Origin: Eubacterium sp.
Lineage (GTDB): Bacteria; Bacillota; Clostridia; Lachnospirales; Lachnospiraceae
Direction of reading: 5' to 3'
Assembly (NCBI GenBank): GCA_022794015.1
Contig: JAAWDZ010000047.1
Coordinates: 26,471 to 90,470 of the forward strand
DNA length: 64,000 bases
Shown here: positions 8,376 to 16,140 of the stretch, piece after piece
Layout of the letters: each line of letters opens with the position of its first letter
Position numbering within the stretch: position 1 is the first letter of the stretch
Made by a program: the position numbers and the translations under genes
The notes under the pieces: model-generated
The model's database searches: none
Told to the model about the DNA's origin: nothing
The model's input: only the letters and a program-made list of their open reading frames with translations

Positions 8376-10151
8376 ATGGACGCACAAAAAACATATTCTT
8401 TCTGGATGCAGAATCCGTATTTTGATGAGGAAACGAAACGGGAGCTGGCGGCGATTGCCGGTGACGAACGGGAAATTGCCGATCGCTTTTATAAAGATCT
8501 GGCTTTTGGCACGGGCGGCCTGCGCGGTGTGATTGGGGCAGGCACAAACCGGATGAATATTTATACCGTACGTAAGGCCACGCAGGGGCTGGCCAATTAT
8601 ATCATGCGGGAAGGCTTATCGGAAAGGGGCGTTGCCATTGCGTACGATTCCCGACATAAGTCGGCGTTATTTGCCGAAGAAGCGGCGCTTGTCCTTGCCG
8701 CAAACGGCATTCGGGCAAATGTATTTTCCAGGCTTTGCCCTACCCCGATGCTTTCTTTTGCCGTGCGAAAGCTTGGCTGTGCCGCAGGAATTGCCGTTAC
8801 CGCGAGCCATAATCCGGCGGAATACAACGGTTATAAGGTTTACTGGGAAGACGGCGGACAGATTACGCCGCCGAGGGATCGGGATATTATTGAGGAAGTA
8901 AACGGTGTAACGGATTTTGCCCAGGTAAAAACGATGCAGAAAGAGGACGCCGTAAACGCGGGTCTATACGCCACAATCCCGGAAGAGGTATCTGATGCGT
9001 ATATAGAGGTATTAAAGCAGTTACAGATCCATCCAGAGCTTATACGCAGGGAAGCCGCCGGCTTAAAAATTGTCTATACGCCGCTGCATGGCGCCGGAAA
9101 TCTTCCGGTCAGGCGGATTTTAAAGGAACTGGGGTTTACGCAGGTTTATATGGTAAAGGAGCAGGAGGAGCCGGATGGGGATTTCCCTACGGTAGCCTCA
9201 CCGAATCCGGAGGAGCCGGATGCGTTTTCCCTTGCGTTAAAGCTTGCCGGAGAAGTCGATGCAGATATTGTGCTTGCCACCGATCCGGACTCTGACCGTT
9301 TAGGCGTATATGCAAAGGATGGTAAGGACGGCGCTTATCGGAGCTTTACCGGAAATATGCTGGGGATGCTGCTATTGGAATATATCCTTTCCCAGAAAAA
9401 AGAAATGGGTGCGCTGCCCAAAAACGGAGCGGTTGTTACGACAATCGTATCCGGAAAAATGGCAAAGCGGATTACGGAAGAATACCAGGTAAAGCTGATA
9501 GAGACGTTGACCGGGTTTAAATATATCGGGGAGCAGATCCGTCTGTTTGAACAGGAACACAGCCTGGAATTTCTGTTTGGCTATGAGGAAAGCTACGGCT
9601 GCCTGATAGGTACATATGCCCGTGATAAAGATGCGGTTGCGGCGGTAATGGCCATTTGTGAGGCTGCAGTATGGTGCAGATACCAGGGAATGACGCTTTG
9701 CGATCAGATGGAACGCCTGTATCAAAAATATGGATTCTATCAGGAAACGCTTGATACGGCCATTTTAAAAGGTCAGGATGGGGCCAGAAAAATTGCCGCT
9801 ATGATAGAAGGAATAAGGGAAAATGTCCCGGAGAGAATTGGCGGGGAAAAGGTTGTGCAGTTTACCGATTACCGCGAAGGCGTGCGGGTGGATTGCGTGA
9901 GCGGTAAAAAAGAAACAGTGGGGCTTCCCAGGTCCAATGTTTTATATTTTGGGTTATCAGAGGAAGGGTTTTGCTGCATTCGCCCGTCCGGCACAGAGCC
10001 AAAGATTAAGTTTTATATTGGGGTCAGGGCAGAAAGCCAGGAAACAGCGCAAAGGAAGCTTGCGAACTTAAAGGAGGCGCTCACTTCGCTTGTAAAAGGG
10101 CAGGAAGGCCCGGATTCGTCAGCAAATGCAGGGTGTGCGTATGAGGGATGA
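8376..10151 (+). CDS. Phosphoglucomutase/phosphomannomutase family
   Basis: This is a 591-residue alpha-D-phosphohexomutase, most like the PgcA/PGM2 branch that interconverts glucose-6-P and glucose-1-P for glycan precursor synthesis. All four landmarks are present: phosphoserine loop TASHNP with Ser144, Mg2+ loop DPDSDR at 303-308, sugar loop GYEESYGCLIG, and phosphate-binding RPSGTEPKIKFY near the C-terminus. The start follows AAGGAGG. Its end overlaps the following sigma-factor gene by 11 bases (26 if that gene starts at 10126). Whether it uses glucose, mannose or deoxyribose phosphates cannot be told from sequence. Confidence 0.93.
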   Translation: MDAQKTYSFWMQNPYFDEETKRELAAIAGDEREIADRFYKDLAFGTGGLRGVIGAGTNRMNIYTVRKATQGLANYIMREGLSERGVAIAYDSRHKSALFAEEAALVLAANGIRANVFSRLCPTPMLSFAVRKLGCAAGIAVTASHNPAEYNGYKVYWEDGGQITPPRDRDIIEEVNGVTDFAQVKTMQKEDAVNAGLYATIPEEVSDAYIEVLKQLQIHPELIRREAAGLKIVYTPLHGAGNLPVRRILKELGFTQVYMVKEQEEPDGDFPTVASPNPEEPDAFSLALKLAGEVDADIVLATDPDSDRLGVYAKDGKDGAYRSFTGNMLGMLLLEYILSQKKEMGALPKNGAVVTTIVSGKMAKRITEEYQVKLIETLTGFKYIGEQIRLFEQEHSLEFLFGYEESYGCLIGTYARDKDAVAAVMAICEAAVWCRYQGMTLCDQMERLYQKYGFYQETLDTAILKGQDGARKIAAMIEGIRENVPERIGGEKVVQFTDYREGVRVDCVSGKKETVGLPRSNVLYFGLSEEGFCCIRPSGTEPKIKFYIGVRAESQETAQRKLANLKEALTSLVKGQEGPDSSANAGCAYEG

Positions 10152-10641
10152 ACGGGAGGTAAACCGGGCGTTAGAAGAATATGCGGATATGATCCGGCGC
10201 GTCTGCTTTTATCATCTGAAAAACAGGGCGGATTCTGAGGATGTGTTCCAGGAGGTATTCTTAAAATATATGCTGCATGAAGAACCGTTTTCGGATAAGG
10301 ATCATGAGCGGGCGTGGCTGCTGCGCGTTGCGATCAATGCCTGTAAAGATTACCTGAAAAGTTTTTTCAGGCGCAATGTGATTTCCATGGAGCTTATAAA
10401 TGAGATGGAGGCAGAAATCCAGGATGGACACAGGGAAGTGCTGGATGCAGTGCTGTCTCTGCCAAAAAAATATAAGGATGTGATTTATCTGCATTACTAT
10501 GAGGGATATTCTGCGCCGGAAATCGGAAAAATACTGAATAAAAAAGAGAATACCGTGTATTCCCTGTTGTCGCGGGGACGCAATCTTTTAAAGGATTTCC
10601 TTACGGATGAGGAAGGTTCTTTTGGAAAGGCCGGGAGGTGA
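10141..10641 (+). CDS. ECF-type RNA polymerase sigma factor
   Basis: The protein has 166 residues with sigma-2 region (EEYADMIRRVCFYHLKN, then DSEDVFQEVFLKY) and sigma-4 region (VLSLPKKYKDVIYLHYYEGYS, then a helix-turn-helix ending VYSLLSRGRNLLKDFL). Two in-frame ATGs exist, 10126 and 10141; 10141 lacks a strong RBS but gives the usual N-terminus. It overlaps the mutase gene and its stop overlaps the RBS of the anti-sigma gene, so sigma and anti-sigma are translationally coupled. Confidence 0.92.
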   Translation: MRDEREVNRALEEYADMIRRVCFYHLKNRADSEDVFQEVFLKYMLHEEPFSDKDHERAWLLRVAINACKDYLKSFFRRNVISMELINEMEAEIQDGHREVLDAVLSLPKKYKDVIYLHYYEGYSAPEIGKILNKKENTVYSLLSRGRNLLKDFLTDEEGSFGKAGR

Positions 10642-10646
10642 AGGAA

Positions 10647-11594
10647 TTGGCGAATAAACTACAGGATGCATTTGACAACATTCAGGCGGAACCTCAATTG
10701 ATAGAATCGACCAGGCAATTCCTTTCAAATGAGCGCCAAAAGAAAACGAGGCGCACAGCCCGCCCGGCGTTTGGGAAGGTTGTGGCGACAGCCTGCATGA
10801 TCCTGCTCCTGACAACTGGGATTGGAGGATATTTTTGGACCCAGGAGGCGGTTTCTTATGTAAGTATTGATGTGAATCCGTCTATAGAGCTGGCATTGAA
10901 CCGTCTGGATCGGGTCGTATCCGTAAAGGCATTTAATGCAGAGGGCGTGGAAGTGTTAAACGGTTTATCTTTAAAGGGGAAGAGCTATATGCGGGCAATT
11001 GATGTGATTGTGGAAAGCGAAGCCATGGGCGCTTACCTGGCGGAAGGAGAGGAGCTTGTATTTACCGTAGCGGCCAGGGAAGAACGGCAAGACGAGCTAA
11101 AATCCGGGGTAGAGAGCTGCGCAGGACAGCTTGGGCATAAAAGCCAGAGCGTCAGTGTAGACATGGAAACAGCCTCGCAGGCGCATGGCTGCGAAATTTC
11201 GCCTGGGAAATATTATGCCTGGCAGCAGCTGAAGCAATATGACGATACGGTAACGGTGGATGCGTGCAGGGATATGAGTATGACGCAGCTGCATGATTTG
11301 ATTTCGGAGCATGAGAAGGATCATGGGCATGAAGAAAGCCATGCGGAAGAACAGGATCAGATGGAAGAAAGAAGCCATGCAAAAGAGGAGGAGCATGTGG
11401 AAGAAAGAAGTCATACGGAAGAAAAGGAGCATGTGGAAGAAGGAAACCGTGTGGAACAACAAAACTTTGTGGAACAGGAAAGAAGCGCAGAGGAAGAAAG
11501 TCATTTCGAGCCGGAAGCGGATCCGGAGGAAAATCATGCAGGGAATGGGCATAAGAAAAAAAACAGTCACAGGCAGAATCAAGGGCATAGGTGA
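10647..11594 (+). CDS. RsgI-like anti-sigma factor with His/Glu-rich extracytoplasmic tail
   Basis: The protein has about 315 residues: a short cytoplasmic domain (1-45), one membrane helix near 47-65, then a conserved RsgI-type extracytoplasmic domain (YVSIDVNPSIELALNRLDRV, about 70-170). From about residue 220 it becomes a repetitive, highly charged tail of HEESHAEE/HVEERSHTEE-type units with many histidines, as in metal-binding tails. TTG 10647 is preferred, being 7 bases after GGGAGGTGA, which overlaps the sigma stop; GTG 10638 is the alternative. It presumably holds the upstream sigma inactive until a surface signal arrives. The tail suggests a divalent metal or wall polymer signal (inference). 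Confidence 0.8.
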   Translation: MANKLQDAFDNIQAEPQLIESTRQFLSNERQKKTRRTARPAFGKVVATACMILLLTTGIGGYFWTQEAVSYVSIDVNPSIELALNRLDRVVSVKAFNAEGVEVLNGLSLKGKSYMRAIDVIVESEAMGAYLAEGEELVFTVAAREERQDELKSGVESCAGQLGHKSQSVSVDMETASQAHGCEISPGKYYAWQQLKQYDDTVTVDACRDMSMTQLHDLISEHEKDHGHEESHAEEQDQMEERSHAKEEEHVEERSHTEEKEHVEEGNRVEQQNFVEQERSAEEESHFEPEADPEENHAGNGHKKKNSHRQNQGHR

Positions 11595-11783
11595 AGGCAG
11601 AATATTGAACGAGTAACGGACATAGAATAAATTTATTTGTATTTGTCAGGAAAAAGAATGCGCATAATGTTTTGGCCGCGGTCTGTAAAAATTTTTTTCA
11701 GTTTGTTGCAAGGATTTTGTATATTCAATCGTATTCTATATGAAAGGCAAAAACAAACCGCAAATTATAAGGAGGCAAATGAA

Positions 11784-12104
11784 ATGAAGTTATTAAAAAA
11801 AGGTAAAAAAGCGCTTATCATCACATTGACAGCCGCTATGCTCTCAGGTGGCCTGGCTGCGCCGGTAATGGCCCATGGACATGGGGGCGGCCATCATGCC
11901 AGTACAGGTGTAAGCAGCAGTCATCATGAAACAGATTATCATGAAACTGCGCATCACAACAGCAGCGTAAGCACTAAAAAAAGCACAAAAGGATATTATT
12001 GCGCCTATCACTGCAAAAACCATAAGAAGAAAAGCAATTGTAAGAAGTATTGTACAAAGCATCATACGACCCATAAAAACGGGAAGAAACATAAGTGCGC
12101 GTAA
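11784..12104 (+). CDS. Small secreted His-rich protein
   Basis: The 106-residue protein has a clear signal peptide (KLLKKGKKALIITLTAAML, cleavage probably after PVMA). The mature part is packed with His (AHGHGGGHH, SSHHETDYHETAHH) and has a lysine/cysteine C-terminus with five Cys, such as CAYHCKNHKK. This composition suggests metal binding (Zn, Cu, Ni), but no family is recognised. The start at 11784 follows AAGGAGG; longer readings lack an RBS. It lies 189 bases after the His-rich anti-sigma gene and could be a target of that sigma factor (inference). Confidence 0.75.
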   Translation: MKLLKKGKKALIITLTAAMLSGGLAAPVMAHGHGGGHHASTGVSSSHHETDYHETAHHNSSVSTKKSTKGYYCAYHCKNHKKKSNCKKYCTKHHTTHKNGKKHKCA

Positions 12105-12158
12105 TGGCAGTGAAATAGAGGGCTTTTGCGTTCTATAATAAGCATTCTCAAAAACAAT

Positions 12159-12217
12159 AAAAATATCCCATGGGAGGATCCTGCGATAAAAACACGGATC
12201 CCCATGGGATATTTTTA
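12159..12217. terminator. Bidirectional terminator
   Basis: AAAAATATCCCATGGG pairs with CCCATGGGATATTTTT, with inner GGATCC pairing. It separates the convergent His-rich protein gene and the minus-strand hypothetical gene. Confidence 0.9.
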
Positions 12218-12228
12218 TAATGATGCTG

Positions 12229-12840
12229 TTAAGCGATATCTGCAGAAGTTTCTTCTGTGCCGTTTTTCCATGCATCGAATTTCTTGATGACGGCATCATA
12301 AGTCCTCTGGGAGATATCGGGAAGCTTACTGCCCCAGCTCTTGGTTGCCTGTCCAAAACCTTTCTTAAATGCTTCTAACAGCTCGTCTGCCTTGTCTGGA
12401 TTGCTGCCGCTTAACGCCTTGGCAAAATCCAGAATACGATCTGAAGTCTGTTCTACGCCCCAGTAGCCGTCATCTGCAATATCTGCCTGCGCCTGCGCCG
12501 CTACTTCCGGAGAAACAGTAAAATTGCCGCCTGCTAAGAAACGCCACATGCTGTCTGCGTTGCCGATCGCCGTACCCTGTTTGGTCATCATCTGTTCTAC
12601 GAGACTGCGAAGCTGTGAAACTCTGTTTTCGGAATCTGCTTTTAATTTGCTGATCAGAGCAGAATTTTTCTTTACGTAATTTGTGTTGACAGTGGAAGAG
12701 CTTTTCTCGTATACTACGCCGCTTTCCTGCGTTTTACTCTCCTTTGTTTCTTTGGAAACTTCTTTTTCGGAACCTTTTGCAGCTGTCGTTTTAGTTGCTG
12801 CAGAAGCATAGGAAGTGTTATTTACTGCATTTACACTCAT
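12229..12840 (-). CDS. Conserved hypothetical protein, unknown function
   Basis: The protein has 203 residues. The N-terminal 60 residues are Ser/Thr/Lys-rich and look disordered. The rest is helical, with a segment SRISKLKADSE-like (SALISKLKADSENRVSQL) and a conserved-looking C-terminal part (DDGYWGVEQTSDRILDFAKAL, then WGSKLPDISQRTYDAV). I recall similar proteins in clostridial genomes annotated only as hypothetical. There is no signal peptide or membrane segment. The start at 12840 follows AAGGAGGG; an upstream in-frame ATG at 12861 has no RBS. Monocistronic. Confidence 0.8.
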   Translation of the reverse strand: MSVNAVNNTSYASAATKTTAAKGSEKEVSKETKESKTQESGVVYEKSSSTVNTNYVKKNSALISKLKADSENRVSQLRSLVEQMMTKQGTAIGNADSMWRFLAGGNFTVSPEVAAQAQADIADDGYWGVEQTSDRILDFAKALSGSNPDKADELLEAFKKGFGQATKSWGSKLPDISQRTYDAVIKKFDAWKNGTEETSADIA

Positions 12841-12930
12841 AATACTTACCCTCCTTGGCATAATAATTCATATCCTGAAATCTGGTGTCAATTAACATAT
12901 CGGCAGCCGCTGAGAAAAAGTAAAGTGGAA

Positions 12931-12959
12931 TTGATCTTTTTTTCAAATAATGGTAAAAT
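12931..12959 (+). promoter_or_regulatory. Sigma-A type promoter for ispE
   Basis: TTGATC and TAAAAT are separated by 17 bases, and the likely start of transcription is about 45 bases ahead of ispE. Confidence 0.55.
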
Positions 12960-13011
12960 CATGTATACAATATACATCCACTACAGTATGGTCCATGGAG
13001 GAGGGACTTGA

Positions 13012-13884
13012 ATGGAGAAGATAAACGTAAAGGCATTAGCCAAAGTGAACCTGGGACTGGATGTGCTTCGAAGAAGGGAAGACGGTTACCATGAGGTTAA
13101 GATGATTATGCAGACCATTCACCTGTATGATCAGCTGGAGATTAAAAAGACAAAGGAGCCTGGAATTTTTATCCAGACAAATCTGGATTTTCTGCCGACG
13201 AACGAAAATAATCTGATTTATAAAGCAGCAAAGCTATTACAGGATATGTATGGGATGAAAAATGGAGTTGCTGTGGATTTGCAGAAATATATTCCAATAG
13301 CAGCCGGGATGGCAGGAGGGAGTACGGATGCGGCGGCGGTTTTATATGGAATGAATAAGTTATTTGGTTTGAAACTGAAGCATACGAAACTGATGGAGAT
13401 AGGTGTTTCGATAGGAGCGGATGTGCCATATTGTCTGATGCGCGGGACGGCTCTGGCAGAAGGAATTGGCGAAAAGCTGAGGAGCCTGCCGCCGATGCCG
13501 AAGTGTCCGGTCTTAATTGCAAAGCCAGGTATCAGTGTTTCGACAAAGCTTGTTTATGAGAATTTAAATTTAAGTGATGCTATGGTACATCCAAATATTG
13601 ACGCTCAGATCGCAGCAATTCGCAGGAAGGATTTGAATGGGATAACAGCGCATATGGGCAATATTTTAGAAACGGTTACAATTCCAAAGTATCCGGTAAT
13701 TGACGAGATAAAACGCTGCATGTTGGAAAACGGTGCGGCAGGCGCCATGATGAGCGGAAGCGGGCCTACGGTTTTTGGACTTTTTTCAGACGGGCTTACA
13801 GCAAGGGCAACTTTTGATGCGATGCGTAAATCGCATCTGGCGAAGCAGGTTTATCTGACAAGTATTTACAATAACCGAAGGTAA
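13012..13884 (+). CDS. ispE: 4-diphosphocytidyl-2-C-methyl-D-erythritol kinase
   Basis: A 290-residue GHMP kinase of the MEP isoprenoid pathway that phosphorylates CDP-methylerythritol with ATP. Motifs: KALAKVNLGLDVLRRREDGYH at the N-terminus, the ATP-binding glycine loop PIAAGMAGGSTDAAAVL near residue 100, and the C-terminal MMSGSGPTVFGLF. The length is normal. The start follows GGAGGAGG. A GntR regulator follows 16 bases downstream in the same transcript. Confidence 0.96.
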   Translation: MEKINVKALAKVNLGLDVLRRREDGYHEVKMIMQTIHLYDQLEIKKTKEPGIFIQTNLDFLPTNENNLIYKAAKLLQDMYGMKNGVAVDLQKYIPIAAGMAGGSTDAAAVLYGMNKLFGLKLKHTKLMEIGVSIGADVPYCLMRGTALAEGIGEKLRSLPPMPKCPVLIAKPGISVSTKLVYENLNLSDAMVHPNIDAQIAAIRRKDLNGITAHMGNILETVTIPKYPVIDEIKRCMLENGAAGAMMSGSGPTVFGLFSDGLTARATFDAMRKSHLAKQVYLTSIYNNRR

Positions 13885-13900
13885 CATATATGGAGGGACT

Positions 13901-14572
13901 ATGGATGAATTAGAATTAAATACCAATGCATATCTGCCTTTGCGGGATGTGGTATTTCATACTTTGCGGGAAGCAATTTTAAAAGGCGATTTAAAGCCGG
14001 GAGAGCGGCTGATGGAATTACAGCTGGCAGCTAAACTGGGTGTGAGCCGGACACCGATCCGGGAAGCTATCCGCATGCTTGAACAGGAAGGGCTTGCAGT
14101 GACGATTCCCAGAAAGGGAGCCCAGGTTGCGGCTATGACAGAGAAGGATATGGAGGACGTTTTGCAAATCCGGGAGGCTCTTGAAATTCTGGCCGCACAG
14201 CTTGCCTGTAAAAAAATTACAGGTGCACAGCTGGCTGCGCTTGAGGATAATGTAGCCCAGTTTAAGGCGGCGGCAAAAGCTTCTGATTTGAAGTGGATGG
14301 CACAGGCTGATATTGATTTTCATGATATGATTTATCAGGCAGCTGCCAATCCGAAGTTGGTACTGATGTTAAATAATTTACGGGAACAGGTCTACCGCTA
14401 TCGTGTGGAATATATCAAAGACGATAAGAACCATCCGCGTCTAATCGAAGAACACAGACAGATTATCCTGGGACTTAAGCGCAGGGAAAAAGATTATGTA
14501 ACGGAAATGATGAAGCGGCATTTGGTGAATCAGGAGATTGCAGTTAAGGATATTATCCGCGCACAGGAATAA
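13901..14572 (+). CDS. GntR-family regulator, FadR (FCD) subfamily
   Basis: This 223-residue transcription factor has an N-terminal winged helix (LRDVVFHTLREAILKGDLKPG, then LGVSRTPIREAIRMLEQEGL) and an all-helical FCD ligand-binding domain with metal-type residues (DIDFHDMIYQAA, EEHRQII). The ligand is unknown. It is co-transcribed with ispE, an order I recall from related clostridia, but nothing in the sequence shows it controls ispE. A terminator follows. Confidence 0.92.
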   Translation: MDELELNTNAYLPLRDVVFHTLREAILKGDLKPGERLMELQLAAKLGVSRTPIREAIRMLEQEGLAVTIPRKGAQVAAMTEKDMEDVLQIREALEILAAQLACKKITGAQLAALEDNVAQFKAAAKASDLKWMAQADIDFHDMIYQAAANPKLVLMLNNLREQVYRYRVEYIKDDKNHPRLIEEHRQIILGLKRREKDYVTEMMKRHLVNQEIAVKDIIRAQE

Positions 14573-14597
14573 AACGGGAAAAGAAAGACGATACTAA

Positions 14598-14632
14598 GGT
14601 AGGAACAGCATTTTGCTGTTCCTACTTTTTTA
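14598..14632 (+). terminator. Intrinsic terminator after gntR
   Basis: GTAGGAACAGC pairs with GCTGTTCCTAC, followed by TTTTTT. It lies just ahead of the gerA operon. Confidence 0.9.
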
Positions 14633-14637
14633 TTGGG

Positions 14638-16140
14638 ATGGGTGAACAGATGGAAAAAGAACTATCGAAAAATAAAGACGCCTTTTTAGCCCTGTTAGGC
14701 AAATCTGCCGACATTAAGAAAAAGACCATGCAGCTGGGAAAGGAGAAGGATATCAGCTGTTTTATTGCGTATATAGAGGTGACAGGCGGGAGTTTTCTGT
14801 TTGAAAATTCTGTTGTTGGGAAACTGTTAAACCAGTTTTGTGAAATGTCCGGAGAAGAGATTCGGGAGAGCTTAAAAAAGAATGCCCTGGGTATTTCAGA
14901 TATGACCTTGTTTGATACGATTGAGGAAGCGGCAGGCGGCATGTTTGCAGGAGATGTAATTTTATTTGTGGACGGCCTGGATCAGGCGGTGAAGATTCCG
15001 GATAAGGGTTATCCGGCAATGTCCCTGCAGGCGCCGGATTCTGAAAAGGTCATCCGCGGCTCAAGAGAAGGATTTATGGATTCTATCAAGGTCAACAGTG
15101 CGCTGATCCGAAAACGTCTGCGGACAACGAAGCTGAAAGTGGAAGAAATTCAGGTTGGTACGCGTACAAGTACGAATGTAGATCTGGTTTATATGGAAGA
15201 CCTGGTGTATCCCTCGTTATTGAACGAGGTGAAGAAACGCTTAAGCCGCTATGAAATTGACGGAATTTTGGACAGCGGTATGCTTGAGCAGCTTTCAGAG
15301 GAAAAATGGTATTCTCCGTTTCCGCAATTTCAGACAACACAGCGGCCGGATCGGGCAGCGATGGCAATTTTGGAGGGCCGGATCGTAGTGCTGGTAGACA
15401 ATTCTCCGACCGGTCTGATTCTTCCGACAGATTACAACTCGTTCCTCAAGACAAGCGATGATATGTATAACCGATGGGAAATTGCATCGTTTGGGCGGCT
15501 GCTCCGTTATATAGCGGCGTTTTTTGCAATGACAGTACCGGGACTTTATCTGGCAGTGACGAATTTTCACACACAGGTATTGCCCACGACACTTCTTTTG
15601 TCTTTTGCAGCGGCCAGACAGGGGGTGCCGTTTCCGGCAGTTGTAGAGATCCTGCTGATGGAAATTGCATTTGAGCTGTTGCGTGAGGCCGGCGTGCGGC
15701 TGCCCGGCGCGATGGGAAATACCATTGGGATTGTAGGAGGATTAATTATTGGACAGGCGGCTGTAGAGGCGAATATTGTGAGTCCGATTGTAGTTATTGT
15801 AGTTGCGTTTACGGCGCTTTGCTCCTTTGCCATACCAAATGAAGAATTTGCAACGTCGTTTCGGCTGTTAAAATTTTTGTTTATCTTTTTGAGCTCGTGG
15901 CTGGGATTTTACGGATTTTTATATGGTCTTTTACTGGTGCTGACGCATCTTTCTCATTTGAAGAGCTTTGGGATTCCGTACCTTATGCCGTTTGTCGGTG
16001 CAGATTTAAACCACTATGACGATGAAAGAGATTCCCTGATACGCCAGCCGCTGTTTTTGATGCGGCGGCGTCCGATCTATGCGAAAAGAAATCAGAGAGT
16101 ACGTTTGAGAAGGAAGGATAGCCATGTTTTCAAAAAATAA
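14638..16140 (+). CDS. gerA: Spore germination receptor subunit A (GerAA/GerKA family)
   Basis: The 500-residue A subunit of a nutrient germinant receptor sits in the spore inner membrane. It has a soluble N-terminal domain (1-240), the conserved PFPQFQTTQRPDRAA region, then about five membrane helices (LRYIAAFFAMTVPGLYLAVTNFH onward) and a basic C-terminal tail. ATG 14638 or ATG 14650 could start it; both lie close to GGGATGGGTGA. The last 17 bases overlap the next gene. Expression is expected in the forespore (family knowledge), but I could not identify a sigma-G promoter with confidence. Confidence 0.93.
   Translation: MGEQMEKELSKNKDAFLALLGKSADIKKKTMQLGKEKDISCFIAYIEVTGGSFLFENSVVGKLLNQFCEMSGEEIRESLKKNALGISDMTLFDTIEEAAGGMFAGDVILFVDGLDQAVKIPDKGYPAMSLQAPDSEKVIRGSREGFMDSIKVNSALIRKRLRTTKLKVEEIQVGTRTSTNVDLVYMEDLVYPSLLNEVKKRLSRYEIDGILDSGMLEQLSEEKWYSPFPQFQTTQRPDRAAMAILEGRIVVLVDNSPTGLILPTDYNSFLKTSDDMYNRWEIASFGRLLRYIAAFFAMTVPGLYLAVTNFHTQVLPTTLLLSFAAARQGVPFPAVVEILLMEIAFELLREAGVRLPGAMGNTIGIVGGLIIGQAAVEANIVSPIVVIVVAFTALCSFAIPNEEFATSFRLLKFLFIFLSSWLGFYGFLYGLLLVLTHLSHLKSFGIPYLMPFVGADLNHYDDERDSLIRQPLFLMRRRPIYAKRNQRVRLRRKDSHVFKK

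Noticed and set aside
11844..12356. 170-codon minus-strand open frame
   Set aside because: It spans the terminator and is antisense to the signal-peptide-bearing His-rich protein and the hypothetical gene; it shows no domain.
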